Below are positions 46,985 through 61,107 of a stretch of 64,000 nucleotides of DNA, piece by piece (within the stretch, counting starts at the first letter, position 1; the number at the start of each line of letters is the position of its first letter). The translations under genes and the position numbers were made by a program. Source of the DNA: Tubiluchus corallicola. Its lineage: Eukaryota > Priapulida > Priapulimorpha > Priapulimorphida > Tubiluchidae. The stretch spans positions 188,001 to 252,000 of the forward strand of contig JAQGDQ010002386.1 of the NCBI GenBank assembly GCA_030141605.1. Direction: 5' to 3'. A model generated the notes under the pieces. The model ran no database searches. It saw only the letters and a list, made by a program, of their open reading frames with translations, and was not told where the DNA came from.

Positions 46985-47290
46985 AGAAGACACCCGTCAT
47001 AAATAAAAAAATTGTCTTGAAATTTTTTGTCATTGTCTTATTGCATACAAACTTGCGCTAGCAGTAACACTGTATAAAACTTTTAAATTAAAACTCCCGC
47101 GATGACTGTAGGTGTAGCAATTTTAACCATAAGTCGTTTGAAACAAATTTAGATAACATTGCATAAAGTTTGAAAAAATAATAATCAGAATAGTTGTAGC
47201 ACACTTTGTGCTAACTAAGCAAAAGTAAAAAATCACCTTATTTTGTTAGTAAGATCAATAATGTGTTTTGGTCTCGAAATTTCCGAAAAT
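46985..47290 (-). repeat. Dispersed repeat of about 300 bp, copy 2
   Basis: Reverse-complement relative of 32190-32510; same block order including the reverse complements of AAAAAATTTCAAGAC and ACTTTTGCTTAGTTAGCA. No coding capacity. Confidence 0.7.
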
Positions 47291-48099
47291 TCAGAACGAC
47301 TGTTCGTATTTCTACATATAAAATTGCAAAAACAGGTTTTTATCGCCGTATTTCAATTCCAATTCTTATATGTTAAATTTTAAACTTAAATTTACTGTAT
47401 TTGTTGCTTGTCTATGATAGCACATTGCTGCTTTTTAAACGTTCTACATAAAAGTTTAAAAATTGATACTCAAATTGAAAACTTTATCTTTTCCCAATTA
47501 CTAGCTAAGCAGCATAAGCTAGAGGAAGTGTGTCTGACTCTAAAAGCTGATTATAATTTTGAAGCGGAAGTTTGTACCGATGCTTCTTTCGTAATTACTG
47601 TGCAATGACCATGTTTCTTTGACGCGAACGTTGCCATATAAGTAATTTTGACTTTTGGAGCACAGTGTAACTTGGACGTCACAAAAGCTCTCTGCAAGAA
47701 TCATTTACAGTCATCCATCACAGCGCAGTCGTTAGTCTGCTGTGTGCTAGTTTAGAAGCCAGAGTTTTTATGGCTTCCCAAAGATAAATGAATGTTTTCA
47801 GCTGCAAGAGCGCGGCCTGACGCAAAAAAGCTAAAAACATCGTTGACCCGGTTTTAATGCCTTTGCGCATGCGGGGCGAACATTTTACTTAACATGCAAA
47901 ATTTGTAAACATATTTTCACTTGTTTTTTGGGTGATGTGACACCTACCATCGTGTATAAACGACTTTGGACTTGCTGAATTGTAAAGAAGATTGAACGTT
48001 GTTCGGTAACACGGTTACACAGAAATTTAGGTACCTCTTAACTAGCGGATCTTGGTTTAATTACTGTTATTCGTATATCTGCCAAGCACTCAACTTCTG

Positions 48100-48490
48100 C
48101 GCAAATATTTGCTAGGTTTTGCTTAAGTTTTTGTTTAAGTTTTGACGTAAATCACTTACACTTGGCTATACATTTGCTTACACTCCTTTCACCAGCTTAT
48201 TTTTAAATCTGCTTAGGTTACTCATCTACTTTTACTTGCATTAGTTTTGTTAGTATACCTTGATTACATTTGTTTACATTATTTACACTTGCCAACAGTT
48301 GCACACATTACTTCTGTTAGGTTATTTTGTTTACATTTGTTTATATAGTTACATTTACTTCAATTTGTTGGCATTGCTCCTATCGTCTTACTTCGTTTAC
48401 ACACGCCTACATCACTTACCTGCTCCACCATACCACTACATTATGTCTGCTAACTTACTTTGTTGAATTTGCTTAGATTACTTACCTTAG
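48100..48490 (+). repeat. Degenerate TTAC-rich tandem repeat region
   Basis: Recurrent variants of GCTTACACTT, TTTACATTTG and CTTAC every 10-20 bp over nearly 400 bp suggest a decayed minisatellite. Similar wording appears at 60830-60920 and in the 19-bp array at 36726-37066, but relatedness is not proven. Confidence 0.45.
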
Positions 48491-49234
48491 ATTATAATTC
48501 CTTTTCATAGTACAAGAAAAACATAGTATAAAACTTATTCATTTAAACTGTTACCTACGTTTTTATGCATCTTTTTGTGCAAAAATCGTTCTAATTTTAA
48601 AATAGATCAACCAAAAATTTCTAGACTTTGCACAACTCACTTATTGGCTTTCTTTGTTTGCAAAATGTTAAAATGGTTTTTAATTTGTACTATAATTCTG
48701 TAAATATTTATTGTGTTTTACATCCAGCTAATATTTACTAAATTTTTATAAACGTGAAACAATAAATTGAGTTTCAAATAAAAAAATGTAATAGGAAGTT
48801 AATTGTTTCCTAAGAATAAAGGCAGCTGCAGTTCTACTAGCATGAGAATACACGTAATAACATGACATGATCAGTCAAACGTCTTGAGAATAATAAATTT
48901 CTCGTAAAAGCGTTATTGTCCAGAGTAGATTTATTGTATGTGCAGCTGAGCGTAGTTATACTGAGTATGTAGCCTTGGACTATAGTGCGAGAGAGAGAAA
49001 GAGAGATTGAAATAATATTTCGAACAGTTAAGTTCATATATTTACAAATCCACGCAATTTCACACAAATACATACATGAATAAATGTATACTTGAATAAT
49101 TAAATAACTTGGTGTCAATATTGTAATGCTGGCGATGGTGTCGATTCACTGCAGTACACTTCATTGTAAAACGTGAATTAGCGAAAAAACAGAGAATTTT
49201 TGTAAAATGAACTGGCCAGAACCCAGTGTGCTCC
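48491..49234. other. Intergenic DNA, no gene recognised
   Basis: Short chance open frames only. Confidence 0.35.
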
Positions 49235-49430
49235 ATGTTAATTCTACGGAACAGGTGCTGAGATGTTAATCGCATCTGTCAGTCAGCCAGTGGAACCGAT
49301 GAGACCACTCCATATCACCTACTCATAGCTGCTATTCAATGCCGATATGGAATGGCTTCGTAATGTATTAAACCATCACAATGTGGTGGTAGGGGTGAAA
49401 AGAAATGTCATTTCGCCGCCGTAACTATTA
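49235..49430 (+). repeat. SINE-like dispersed repeat, copy B
   Basis: The core 49344-49410 (GATATGGAATGGCTTC, AAACCATCACAATGTGG, GGGGTGAAAAGAAATG) matches copies A and C. GGAACAGGTGC at about 49249 is also shared with copy C near 28706. The family therefore has a conserved body of about 170 bp. Confidence 0.55.
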
Positions 49431-52400
49431 GCTAAAAGTTTAAACACAATTGCTTTTTCGTTCTCAGCATTACAGACAGACAGTTCTAAACAGATTGTGT
49501 TGCACTTTGTTGCCTATATAATAAAGTTCCCCACTTCTTTCTAATTATGCATGGTGAAACAGACATCACTTTTAAACATACAAATTACATTTGAACTGCT
49601 GTTCGTACGGATTAGTAAGCTATTTACATATCTTCTGTGTATTACCACGAATTATTTTAAATTTAGTTGTATAGACATAGATCTGCGAAATAGTCGATAT
49701 AAAATTTTTCAAATCTTCTTTATTTGAATTTTTTCACAAATCTTTGCGTTTGTTTGTTAAAACATCTGTCAGATCATACAAATCACCAGATATGTTAATG
49801 GAATTAAACATAATTGTTATAATTATCACAAAAACGAGACAAAATAGAGATAATTTAAACTAATTTTTAACCTTAAGTAGCAATAGTTATCCAGAAGCTA
49901 TGAAAGCAAGACACTGACAATAACTGTAGAGGCAAGCGAATTAAACTCTCTACCGGTACACGCCGAAAAGCCAAGATATGTATGGTTGTGGAAATGCGAC
50001 TAACCCTTCTAGTCCTATCACCAGAGGCTCTGAAAGGGCAAATAAAATAACTTGAGTAATGGCTTAAACCGCTTGTTGACTTATCGTCAAAAATCTAAAT
50101 ACACTGCACCCTGTAATGGTGCGAGTAATTAATTAGTCAAGCTATAAATAGTACAGCTGCGTCACCGTGCCAATAAGAGACTTGAAATGACAGTATTTCT
50201 CAAGAATGATTAACATCTCAATGTGAACGCGTTACGAGCAGCTATCTTAAAAGGCGCTGTTATTGCTGAATAAGTCATTTTGACTTCGATGGTCGAAATG
50301 GAATGTCGGGTACCATATCTGACTTCATCATTTACAAATAAGGGAATGATGTGGTATTTTTGATTGATTAAATAAGAAGGAACGTTGGCTAAACAATGTT
50401 GGACGCCCCCTGGGTTTGTAAAACGTCATCTGAAGCTTTTAGTCCATTTCTAACTTTTACCCTGGCGACTGGCGTGCTGTCCATGCTTTTAGTGGGCTTC
50501 TAAGTTTTGTCCCAGTGAGATTTCAACGCTGAAATGTTCGTCTCAGCCTCTTACATCAGTTTATGATTAACGTCATTATCAAGGAAACGATGCCATGGCA
50601 TATCGTTGTAGTTCTAAAACTGTGCAAGAAGATGTAATATTCCACAGGCTCTGAAATGCTCTAAAAGTTTTGTTATTGTATGGCGAAAGAGGCGAATTCA
50701 TACATTTAAGCCGCTAGACATAATTTACAGGATTTTTTAGACACGGTACAAGAGCAAAAACTACAGCGTCTATGACTTGAATCAAATGAAGACTACACCC
50801 ATTCAAATGAGTGTAACAAACCACAAGTTAAACTTTCTATCTTCTGTGTGTAAAGCCCCTACTGTGCTCTAGAGTCTAGATAATCTGGATCCAGGCGGAA
50901 ACGCATTTTAATTGATGTTATTAGTTTACTATCTGCTTATATCAAGTATGGCATGGCAACACACTGAACATCTGATAATTTACACTGACAAGCTGCTCAG
51001 TAGGGAAGCCTATACTCCTGTTTAGAATATACATGTCTTCCATGTTGTTTAACAAGCTGCAATCCACTTTTCTAGTTTATATTACTTTATAATTGCAGGG
51101 AATACGATATCAGCGGGGGGCATTTCCACCAAGGTAGTCCTGCCAACCTTGTCAACCAAAAAAAGGTTAAACCTTAAATTGTAAAAAATGTTTTGCAATA
51201 ATGACGGTGTTGGTGTGAGTAATGTAGATCAGGATGGTGTATCATCTAAGATAATGATCATAGCGATGGTGGAAGCAATTGTGTTAGGGGTGGTAGTGAG
51301 AGCAGCGATGGTGACTGTTATGGTGTAAGAGGGAGTATTAGTGATGAGAATTCTGTAATTTATAAAGGAGACAAATCACTCAAATCGAACTTGTTGTTAA
51401 AGTTTGCAGGGGCAACCTCGCGAATATTCTTTTAGATTCGCCATGATACAAGATTTTTACATTATAGTCACATACGCGATTAGTTGCCAATAGCCATTAG
51501 GTTCTCTATCGATAGGTATAAATTACACTGCAAACCATAGCTGCCCACAGCGGAAATAGAATCTAACCCATACCCACTAGCCTGGCTAATCTAGTTTCCA
51601 AAATAGCCACATACACATAAACAACCGCGTTCTGTTCTTGTCGTCCGCTAGGCCAAAATACAAACTATATCGCTCAGAGTAGACGTTTGTTAGGGTTGCC
51701 ACTTAACAATGTAAGGGTCACTCATGCAATGCGCTGGAATGTATATTGTATTATCCTGTACTTGTATGTCAATTTAATTAGAAAAGAGTTGGTGACAACA
51801 ACACGTGACCTGATGTAAAAATATTAAGTAGCTGCCAGGCCGTTGCGCCAAACTCTTTTCTCTGACGTGTGCCGTGATGTGATATGTAAAGGAATGCAAT
51901 GCAATGTAGTGCAGTGCAACATATGGTGGAGTAATAGTATACGAACAAAATGATTTGTAATGGTAGTATAAATGGGGACAGCATTTTATTTCTGAAAATT
52001 TTAATTGTTGCTAAATATGTAGCCGAAGCAGCACAAAAAATCAGAAAAACTATGATTTTTTATGTTTTTAACAAAAATTTAAGCGAAAAGTTTCATAATT
52101 CCTTGAATGAGTTATTCGATATGTGGTAAATTTCATCCGAGATTTTTACCAGTGTAACGTTAAACCATACAAAATATTCAATATTTAAACTTTTATTATC
52201 AGAAAAACATTACTTTTCTTTTTACTATTAGAAAAATTTCGTGAGTTAAACTGATCTAATCTGGAGGACGTGTTTTAAAAATGGGGACGCTGAATCCGCA
52301 AAAAATGGGCCTATAAATTTTTATCGGCTACATATCGTCAGATAAAATAAATTTGGCTACGGCCCATAAATCACCGTAGACGTTGGAAAATCTCTTTAGG

Positions 52401-52524
52401 TCAAGGTCTGCTGTTGTGCCTGTTGAATCTCCTAGCAACATCTAAAGAACAAGGACATTTATTAAGATGAAAGTGCTATGATTGATCGGTGTTAATTTTG
52501 GTTCTCCGCTCAGTAAACTTGCAT
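49431..52524. other. Intergenic DNA, no gene recognised
   Basis: 51180-51360 is an imperfect GATGGT/GTGGTA-type trinucleotide stretch. Otherwise plain AT-rich DNA. Confidence 0.35.
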
Positions 52525-52960
52525 TTGGTAAACCTGTACGGCTACTGCACTTCCTTCGGTTAGAATTTAATCGACTGATAAATGTGTGTAGTTGATAGAC
52601 CTGCACTGCCACTCCATTTTCTGCTGATATCTCTTAGCTGACCTGCTAAAGCTGTTCTGGTAGTCTGCTACTGTATTCCTACTGTTAACATTTAGCTGAC
52701 GGCTAAAAGTGCGCTGCTGTTAAACCTAGAGCTTGCTTCTTAACAACAAGAAGTTCAATAACAATATAGGTTTACCTATTGAATTTCTTATTGTTAATGT
52801 TTAGTTGATTTGATAGTGCGTTGTTGGTAAATATGTACTGAACTTCCTAATATTAGCAAATACCTGACTGCTGTTAGTGTGTACTGCTCCTAAGTTGTGG
52901 TACTACTGCACTTCCGACAGTTAGGATTTACCTAACGTGCTAAGGGCGCATGAGCGACGT
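52525..52960 (+). repeat. Degenerate tandem repeat, about six units of roughly 65 bp
   Basis: Each unit carries variants of ACCTGTACTGCACTTCC, then TGTTAGCATTTAGCTGAC, then TGCTAAAAGTGTGCTGCTG. Units vary in length, and one has a 40-bp inserted palindromic segment near 52740-52790. The array ends just before the TATA-box region at 53051, as enhancer-like repeats do in retrotransposon U3 regions. Confidence 0.6.
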
Positions 52961-53050
52961 TTCATGGTACCCACACACCATACTGGTACATGGTACCCAC
53001 ACTGTACCGCCTCTCTATACATTTCTCTTTGTGCGTATGACCTCAGCACC

Positions 53051-53295
53051 TATATAAAGAGGGGTTACAAATCTCTGCATTCAATTCACGCTGTTTTTGG
53101 CTTTTTGGCTTGCTAGATCATGTCTGGTTTACTAACTCATCTTTGCTGGCTTGCTACAGCACAGATGAGCAGAGTTATGCATCTGTTCAGGCTAGTTATG
53201 CATACGTTATGTTCAGCTATGCATAAGTTTAGTACAGCTAGTTCAATCCAGCCTATAAAATTAATAAATTATTATTGGTCTACCGGCGACAGTTT
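53051..53295 (+). mobile_element. LTR-like promoter, R and U5 region (possible solo or truncated LTR)
   Basis: TATATAAAGAGG at 53051-53062 is a strong TATA box, with initiator-like TTCAATTC about 30 bp downstream. An AATAAA near 53263 is followed by GACA and a TTTGGAGGCTTCC stretch at 53294-53306 that resembles primer-binding sites of LTR elements. No gag or pol follows, so this may be a solo or 5' LTR remnant. The LTR start is not defined; a cellular promoter is the alternative. Confidence 0.35.
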
Positions 53296-53399
53296 GGAGG
53301 CTTCCTCAACGTGTCGTCCGGAAAAAGTGAAGTCAAATAAATTAGCTATTGATATGATGAACAGCGACATAAGCCACTTATCATGCTAATTAATGTAGC

Positions 53400-56300
53400 G
53401 AGAGATGTTTGCAGCCTGGATACGCTTACATAATGTAATTGCTGTGCTTGACTTCATGTAGATAATTATGTGATAATCTATATTGGGTAATTTTCATGTA
53501 ATCTGCATTAACAGATGATTCTTACAAATCGACAGCAGTGATAGAAAGGGTCGGTATCTTTAATACCACAATAGTAAGCAGTTTTTAACCAGCCTTTCTT
53601 CTTAACTTTTTTCACGCCGACAATTTGGTGTGTTTCTTCCATTTTTTTCCTTTTCATCCCGCTTACTTGGTCTGTATGTTTGCCTATTCTATGGGAACAA
53701 AGCCCTGCTGTAGTCTGCTGCTAGAGTGATTAAGCGAAGTTGTGAATTACAGCAAAAAGCTAATGAAAACAAAAAACAAAAACTGAAGTGTACGATTGTT
53801 CAGTATGACATCTTGTTGTACACGCTGTTAACTTAAGAGACAGTAAGGCTGTTTCTTGGCATATAGAAAAAAGTGATTAATAGAGTAGTCTTAGTTGCTG
53901 CATGAACACCAGAGCTTTTACGTTTCATTATGATTATTACATAAAATTGTTTTTCTAAATTCTCTTATAAGTATGAGGCACTTGGTGCTAGCAGTTAAAC
54001 TGTCCCACAAGTATTTGGTTTATTTAGTGGCATTTTGTGTGTTTTCCCTTCGTGGCGTTTTCTGTGCAAGATTAATGATTGCGTTTATTGATTTTTTGTC
54101 TTTTTCTCATGTGGCTTCTATGTAATCCATGAAAAATTACTGCTGGTGTTATCATTATAAAATTTTCAAAAACAAAATGGTTACATTTTTTATCCTTTTA
54201 ACTTTTACATAAAGATAGTTCACAGCGTGAATTGACACGCCGCGTCTTAATTTTCATTTTTTCAACGTGTGTCTTTATCAATGACGAGTAAATTACAAAA
54301 CTAATAGTGCCAAATAAGTAATATTAAAATAAATTTAATGAATACCCAAAAGTCCCATTAGTAGGGAAAAGACTGAGAATATGAAAGTAGCAAAATCATT
54401 GGTAGAAGAGTGGCAGCTACTTCTACTGTACATAATGCTGAAAGGACATTAAGTTAGCTGTGGTTAGCAAACCACGCTGATTGAATTTGCCCATGTAATC
54501 TATAAACTGCTGATAGTTAATTAGAGCTGCGAGGCTGAACACCATGCATAGTTAAAACCAATCGGTCACGTGATCAGTCACGTGGTCACTGCTTGGTTTC
54601 TCCTGTAGCTGACTCCTTAAATCTGCACAAGCTGCTAAATCCAAATGACAAGCGAATTGCGTCATTTTGCAATTACCGAGTGTTAAAACAAAATGTTGTT
54701 TTTGTACGCTGTTGACAAATTGTTCAAATTTGTGGAAACTGAAAGCAGTTAAGATAACGCATATTTGCCTGTGAAAGGTTCCTGTTTTGTTACTAAATAG
54801 CAAGATTGAAATGAACAATAGAGTAGAAAAAATTTCAAGAAATCGTGAACAAAAACACTTAGAAATGACAAAAAGAGCCAGAACTGGACTTTTCACAATT
54901 TTTGATTATCCTATGATCTAAGTACTGATAACTTCAACTGTATATAGGTCAATAATATAATCACCGATTGTGCCAATTAATCACCTTATTACTTATTAGT
55001 GATTGGATTTTGTTCTCATAGATTTGTAAATACGCAGGGGAAGAAAGAGGGATGAAAAGAGAAAAAATGTGGGAGGAACAAATCGAAGTTTCGACGTGAA
55101 AAGAGTTAAGAAGAAAAAAATAGGAAAAGAATAAAAACTCGACAACTAGAAAGCCACTCTGTAGAGTTCACTCAGCTCAGACTTTTCCATTACAAGAATA
55201 CACTTAATAAATAAAATAGATTTCCTTTAGTAATTCTTGATCGATAATTAACAAAAATGAAAATCATACCACTCCACAAAATTTCAAGGAAATCGGTTAA
55301 GTAGTTTTTACGTAATCCTGCTAACAGACAAACCAACAAACCAACGGCTATGAAAGCATACCCTCCATGGCAGTAGTTGGGGTGTCAGATTTGTGGAAGG
55401 TCGAAAATGTCGGAAAGAAAGCTTGTCCAGAAAAAAGAAAGCTAATATAAAAAGAAATTCAAAAAATGTATAATTTTGTATTAATGTTCTGATATTGATA
55501 ACAGAACGATTTTGAATTTGAAAAATCAGATTTAAAACGGCTATCAGCTTATAAAGCTTCTTCATTCTTGACAACAGAATTCACCACGTCATGTCTAATA
55601 CCAACACTCTTTTCATAATAAAAACAACAAAATCATTGTTGAAAAATTAATTCAGAGTTAATAGATGTTTAATATTTGAATTCGGTCTGATTGCAGAGGC
55701 GTGTGGACTACTTCACACTGTGAAATAAGCCAGGAAGCTTCTTGTCCTTACCAGGCTTGAAAAAAATTGAAACAAAAAAAAAGCTGTAGAGGTCGTACGT
55801 TACGTACACTGTGACGTTTTCTAGCATCTTTTTAGCATTATTATTTGCTCAGAAAAGAAGCCCACCGGTTTACTGCTACATAGCAACAGCGGCATCAGCA
55901 GCAACTGCAACAACCGTCTTCGCAATTTTACTTTATTTCTTCAAAAGTCCGTTTTAATTAATTAGGTAAATTTGCTTGTTACAGCTTGTAAACAGCTGTG
56001 CGCAATTAATTAGTCAAGTCGTTTGCTGAACATGTAAAACTGATCAACCATTACATCTGTTTATTACGTTTATGTAGGGTGACGTATTCTAATGAATTCC
56101 TGTTGGGATTCAACAACAATAATTAAAATTTTATTGCTATGATTTGTGGAAAACCACTATTCATTTCATGTATTTAGTAAAGTAGATCTGAGATTAAAGT
56201 CATGGAGACGGTTTAACCAAATCGGTTTTGAATTTGTTGTGAATTGGGTGGGTGGAATTATGGTATAGAAGTCAAAGAAATTCAGTTCATTTCTGGGGTT

Positions 56301-58320
56301 TATTAAACAAAAATCAATCAAAATTTAAAAGAAGCATTAATCTATATTCAGGAATTTTACGCCGAGGACGCTTCAGTTCTGATATCAAGATCGAAGACTA
56401 ATACTGTTAAAGATTTTGTCGGAAAGATAATATGATATCTGCCAAGCTTGATAGAATTACATTATATAGTTAAGTTGGAAAGTTTAGTTAGCTAAAGCCA
56501 GAAATGAGTTGGAGTCAAGCCTTAAGTTACTGAATATTTTTCATTTTTATAGTACAAAAATTCAGAATAGTTTAGTAGTATTATTTGATGTACAAATAAT
56601 TGTAATCTATAGGTTATAGTCTATAATCCATTATTGTAATCTCTCCTGCTTTTACTAAATTTGAAAATATCTAGTGACTTTAAAAGTGAAATCAAACAAA
56701 AATATGGAAACTGTGTCAGAAACACTTAATTCTAATAGTTATGGGTCTTGGCCAGAATAGAATTGAATCACACAGCACGCATTTTTGCACCTAGTCCATA
56801 GGTTTTGTGAATTTACATGGCAAATAGCCTTAGCAAACATGCGATATTACGATATTATCGATACAACTTTTCGATATTAAAACGGGTGCTAATGATCAAG
56901 GTTTTAGCTAAATGTCAGAAATTTAGATTGATTAGATTAATCGTAATTCTAGACACGTGAAACACGATTTTTTTTGTAATTTTAAGATATGCATTTGACA
57001 AACAAGTGCTAACAAATGTAAATAAATTGGCACAGGAAAATGTCACACTTAGTAAATATGTGTTTATGGTTAGCGTTACAGTGGGTGATAATTATTTTAG
57101 TTATTTTTATCTTTGCCAAGGAAGTTGCGCTTCAACAAAGTTTGTTTGTCTGTTTGTTTGGTTGCCCTTTGTCAGTTATGGCAGTAAGCCTACTACGCCA
57201 GAACTTGACGACCGAACACTTTGTACAAAAAGCATTCGTGAAGCACTTCGTGGGGGTCTCAGAGGAAATATCTAGTACATCTTTTTTGCTATCTCCGCTT
57301 AGGCAAACAACTACGAGTTAGTTGCAGTTCCATTCTCGCTTGTATATTAAAACTGTGTAACGCTGCATATAACCTTCACTTATTAAGGTGTATAACCTAA
57401 TAAGGTGAGTTACTATATATATATGCTGTCTATGTGTAGAGACACGTATATATTTGTCAGTCTATTAATGCGCCAAAATTAATGGCTAAAAAGTAGATAA
57501 ACACTGTGTGGAACGTTCGTGCATTATTGATTATAAATCTATTTAATGAACAAATATTATAAGTCTTTTGCTAGTCTATATAACACCAATGCAGGTATAT
57601 TTTTGTATTACTGCCTGTTTACCTTTGTGTTAAAATTTTTTAATCACCAAAATCAGACGAATAAGTTTACGATTGTTCGGCTTTGCTAGAGATCTGTTTC
57701 TTACTGAGCGCATTCTAGTTTTATTACAGAAATCAAGTACATTAAAATAGCATACATGCCATTTTTCCTGTGTCATTTTTACCGCGCACCTGCTAACACG
57801 TGTTGAACTTCACCTGCGTGTACCATCATCGTCATCATCGGGCTTCTTATCTTGTAATTCTTAACGGGAAATTTTTTTGTCTTGATAAACAGAGCCTTGC
57901 CAGCTTTCTGAAGGAGATTAATGTAAACCTAATCAAAATAAACTAAGAATTCTAGTTTTGTAGACCGGAATTCATATTTTCACCCTTCTAATAACCTTCT
58001 TACGTTAAGTAGCTACTAGCTTTGTTTGGAGCTAAATTTGTATAGAAAATAAAAATGTAAATTTTAGATTCTTTTGAAGAAAAATTATTTTAACAGCAAT
58101 TTACTCTGGGAAAACTTAGAAATTTGGAATGGAAGTACTAACGTGCTTGGATCCGGCACGTCATATTTGTAGCTCGTTTCTTGTAAATTTAATGGTTTCT
58201 TTAAGCTTTTATTTTTGCCATGGCCCGTTTTATTCGTGAAAATCTACAATTTTGCTACGATGACGAAATGCGTTTGTTTTTATCAGCACTGTCTATCAGG
58301 TATAAAACCGCAGATACATA
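53400..58320. other. Intergenic DNA, no gene recognised
   Basis: Two overlapping frames at 57006-57321 and a minus frame at 54552-54896 are the longest, but show no domain, codon bias or splice context. No repeats of note. Confidence 0.35.
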
Positions 58321-58321
58321 A

Positions 58322-58460
58322 TGGCCTCGTCGGTTCAGTGGATAGGCAGAAGGTGTTTTTAACAACTCAGCACTTGTTCTTGTCAGCCAACATGTAGACC
58401 TCGAAGTAGATTCCTGGCTAGTCTCTGTTTAAATTCGTGTTTCGAGTTCAATGTGTATCA
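58322..58460 (+). repeat. Possible tRNA-derived SINE
   Basis: GGCCTCGTCGGTTCAGTGGA at 58324 resembles a tRNA 5' half with box A, and TTCGAGTTCAATG at about 58441-58453 resembles box B. The two are too far apart for a functional tRNA. No second copy was recognised in the window. Confidence 0.35.
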
Positions 58461-60313
58461 GCATCATCGTTATAATATATTAGAATGACAGAAGCCCAAC
58501 AATATAATTAATGCCTAGGTCAGATCCATTTAACGGGCATATTTGAGGGCATATTGGGAAAGTGAAAAGTCGGCGTTCGTTAGGGTCTGCGCAATGGTTT
58601 CTATAATGAAATCCGTGGCCTGTGATAGCCTTCAAAGTTAAATGCGACGCAAACACCTTCAATAACATGACCAAGCTTTCGGTATTTCGTGCTTCGTGCC
58701 GGATCCAATAACTAGTGCATTGTCACACATTTGTTACTTATTCAACGAAGGTCACTTGCTAACCTCTTTTATTGCTACTTCCATAAAAGTTTCTTCTAAT
58801 GTAGATGGTGGCTTCGTTGGTCGTCTCATGTTCTTTTACAAGTAGAGTACCTGAAGTAAAGCAAGTCAAATACATAATTTATTAGCAACCGATGTGAACT
58901 AAAATTTGTAAAAGTTTGTATTTCATCATTAATTCAGTACAAGATTCGGTTTGTATTAGAGCGATCTTATAGTATTCGGTTCTAATTTTTATTAATTTAA
59001 CCGCTACAAAATAGTAAATATCTGTATATCAAAAGTTTATGAATAGTTTTTAAAATCCTCATTATCAGTTGTCGATGGAAAAACACATTATGAATTTCAT
59101 TTTACTTTTGTAAGTGCAAGTTTACATACTTAAAATAACAACAGTTTGACAAAATCTGTTTATTTCTTCGGTTCTGGCCTATAAGTTACTAATGAGAGTC
59201 GAATACATTTCCCAATAACAGAGAAATGAGGCAAACGCGCAAAGGCAAATTTGAACGTTTGCCGTAAGAAGCCGCGACCATTAGAAATTTGAAGCTGGGA
59301 GTGAACAAATATACAGACTACATTAATAATTTAAATCTGTGGAAATCGCTAGTTTTAAAATGATAAAGTTTTGAACATTATTAGGCTTCATTCATTAGCA
59401 GAAACGTCGCACAGTTAATTCTTATTTTTAACAAGGCATGCGCCATTCTATTCCCTTTATATTAATCTGCAAATTATGTGGATGAACTAGGTTTATTTAT
59501 TACATTTTGACACAAAGAACAGCGCACACCAATGATGCAGTGTAAGAATCACACAAACGCATACAATTAGACTAGAAATGTACACCAAAATATAAAGTAC
59601 GCATAAAAAGTAATATAAGTCGACGTGTTTATCTGCAAATGTCTACAACTGTAATACGTTTCATGTTGTTTATCAGCCACTGCTGTCTACGAAATTGAAT
59701 GTGGTAAAAACACATTTGTAGAAATTCCTGAAACAGTAGCTACAGGCACTTTTCTAAGAATGTAAATTATGCTCTCAGTAAAAACTGACATTTTTTGATA
59801 TTGTTACACGAAGGTCCACTGGCTTCCAGATAAATTTTTCGTAAACTAAGATATTTGTATAATCTTTATATTGTCTCGCTGTAAGAATGCCACTGAAGCT
59901 TGACACGCGCTGCAAAGGGAGGTAGAATATTGTAATTATTATAGACCACTGTTTCACTGAATAATTGATCACGTGATAACATATATACGTCTCTCTCGCT
60001 GCTTTCTATCGCTGGGGAGTTAAAACATAATGGAAATTGTATCAAGCTAACCGTAATGGCACATGGGTAGTAAGACTATGTAGACTTGCTTCAGTGTAAC
60101 ATATTTTAAATGTCTATAGTAAATAGACCTTTAGGCGGTAGTCGACACACGGCTACGGCAATTGTTACTAGTCGTAAAGTATAAGATGTGAGGTGTTTAT
60201 CACCCAAATTAACATATCACGTATTTTATTCATAAATAATTTGAACAACAGTTCAGGACATGTGATGATAGCAAAAGTACGTTAAATGAATAAAATTGCC
60301 CAGTTTGAGCAGG
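58461..60313. other. Intergenic DNA, no gene recognised
   Basis: No exon, repeat array or element with clear limits was found. Confidence 0.35.
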
Positions 60314-60443
60314 ATAATACATATAAAACATCACTTTAAAAAAATTACAATATATAAAACTTAGGTTTAAAACAATTACTATATATAAAACACAGGTTTC
60401 AAACAATTACATTATATAAATATACGTTTAGAACGATTACAAT
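60314..60443 (+). repeat. 31-bp tandem repeat, about four units, then (TTTA)n
   Basis: Units of the form TTACAATATATAAAAC then AGGTTTAAAACAA recur with a few substitutions. A pure (TTTA)n tract follows at about 60470-60497. Confidence 0.8.
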
Positions 60444-61107
60444 CTAACATTTACACAATTGCATTTATTTATCTATTTATTTATTTATTTATTTATTATT
60501 AACAATTGCGTTTAACAGTAATGCACAAAAAACAATTAAGAAACTAACCAAGTAATAATTACACAGAGAGATGATCTGAAAATTTGAAATTAGTTAAAAG
60601 ATAAATGAGATTCTTTTAAAGCTTGGTAAAACACATCGGCAAAATTGAAAGTTTACATTTCGATGTCAAGATGGACTGAGTCATTCCAACTCGGGTATGC
60701 TGTTGAATAGAGAATATGTGGGTAATGTTGTAATCTTTCTTATTTTCTTGAATATTTTTGATGAAAGACTGGTTATAGATCTTACCTTGTGTGGTCATTA
60801 GTCTTGTTTGGGAGCGTATGTGCACCTTTTATCCTTATTTTACACTTACTTACATTGATTTTCCTGACTTTATTTCATTGATCTTAATTAACCTGGTTTG
60901 ACTTGCTTACGTTGAATTTGTTGTGACATTTGGAGGCTGCTATCGCTACGTTCTTTCGCCAAAATTACAGGCTTCTGTAATTTAATTTATAGTTCAAAAA
61001 GTCTGTAGTCTTCTAATGAATTTTTTTTAAACTAACAACAAACTGTTATAATTAAGAATTGGGGTAAATTTCTGCATTTCACGTTATTTATTGTTTATCT
61101 GAATAAA

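Noticed and set aside
54552-54896. 114-codon minus-strand frame
   Set aside because: No homology recognised, and it starts in a CACGTG-rich palindromic stretch; insufficient support.
57006-57321. Two overlapping frames of 89 and 93 codons
   Set aside because: Overlap in different frames, no recognisable domain, no splice context; most likely chance.
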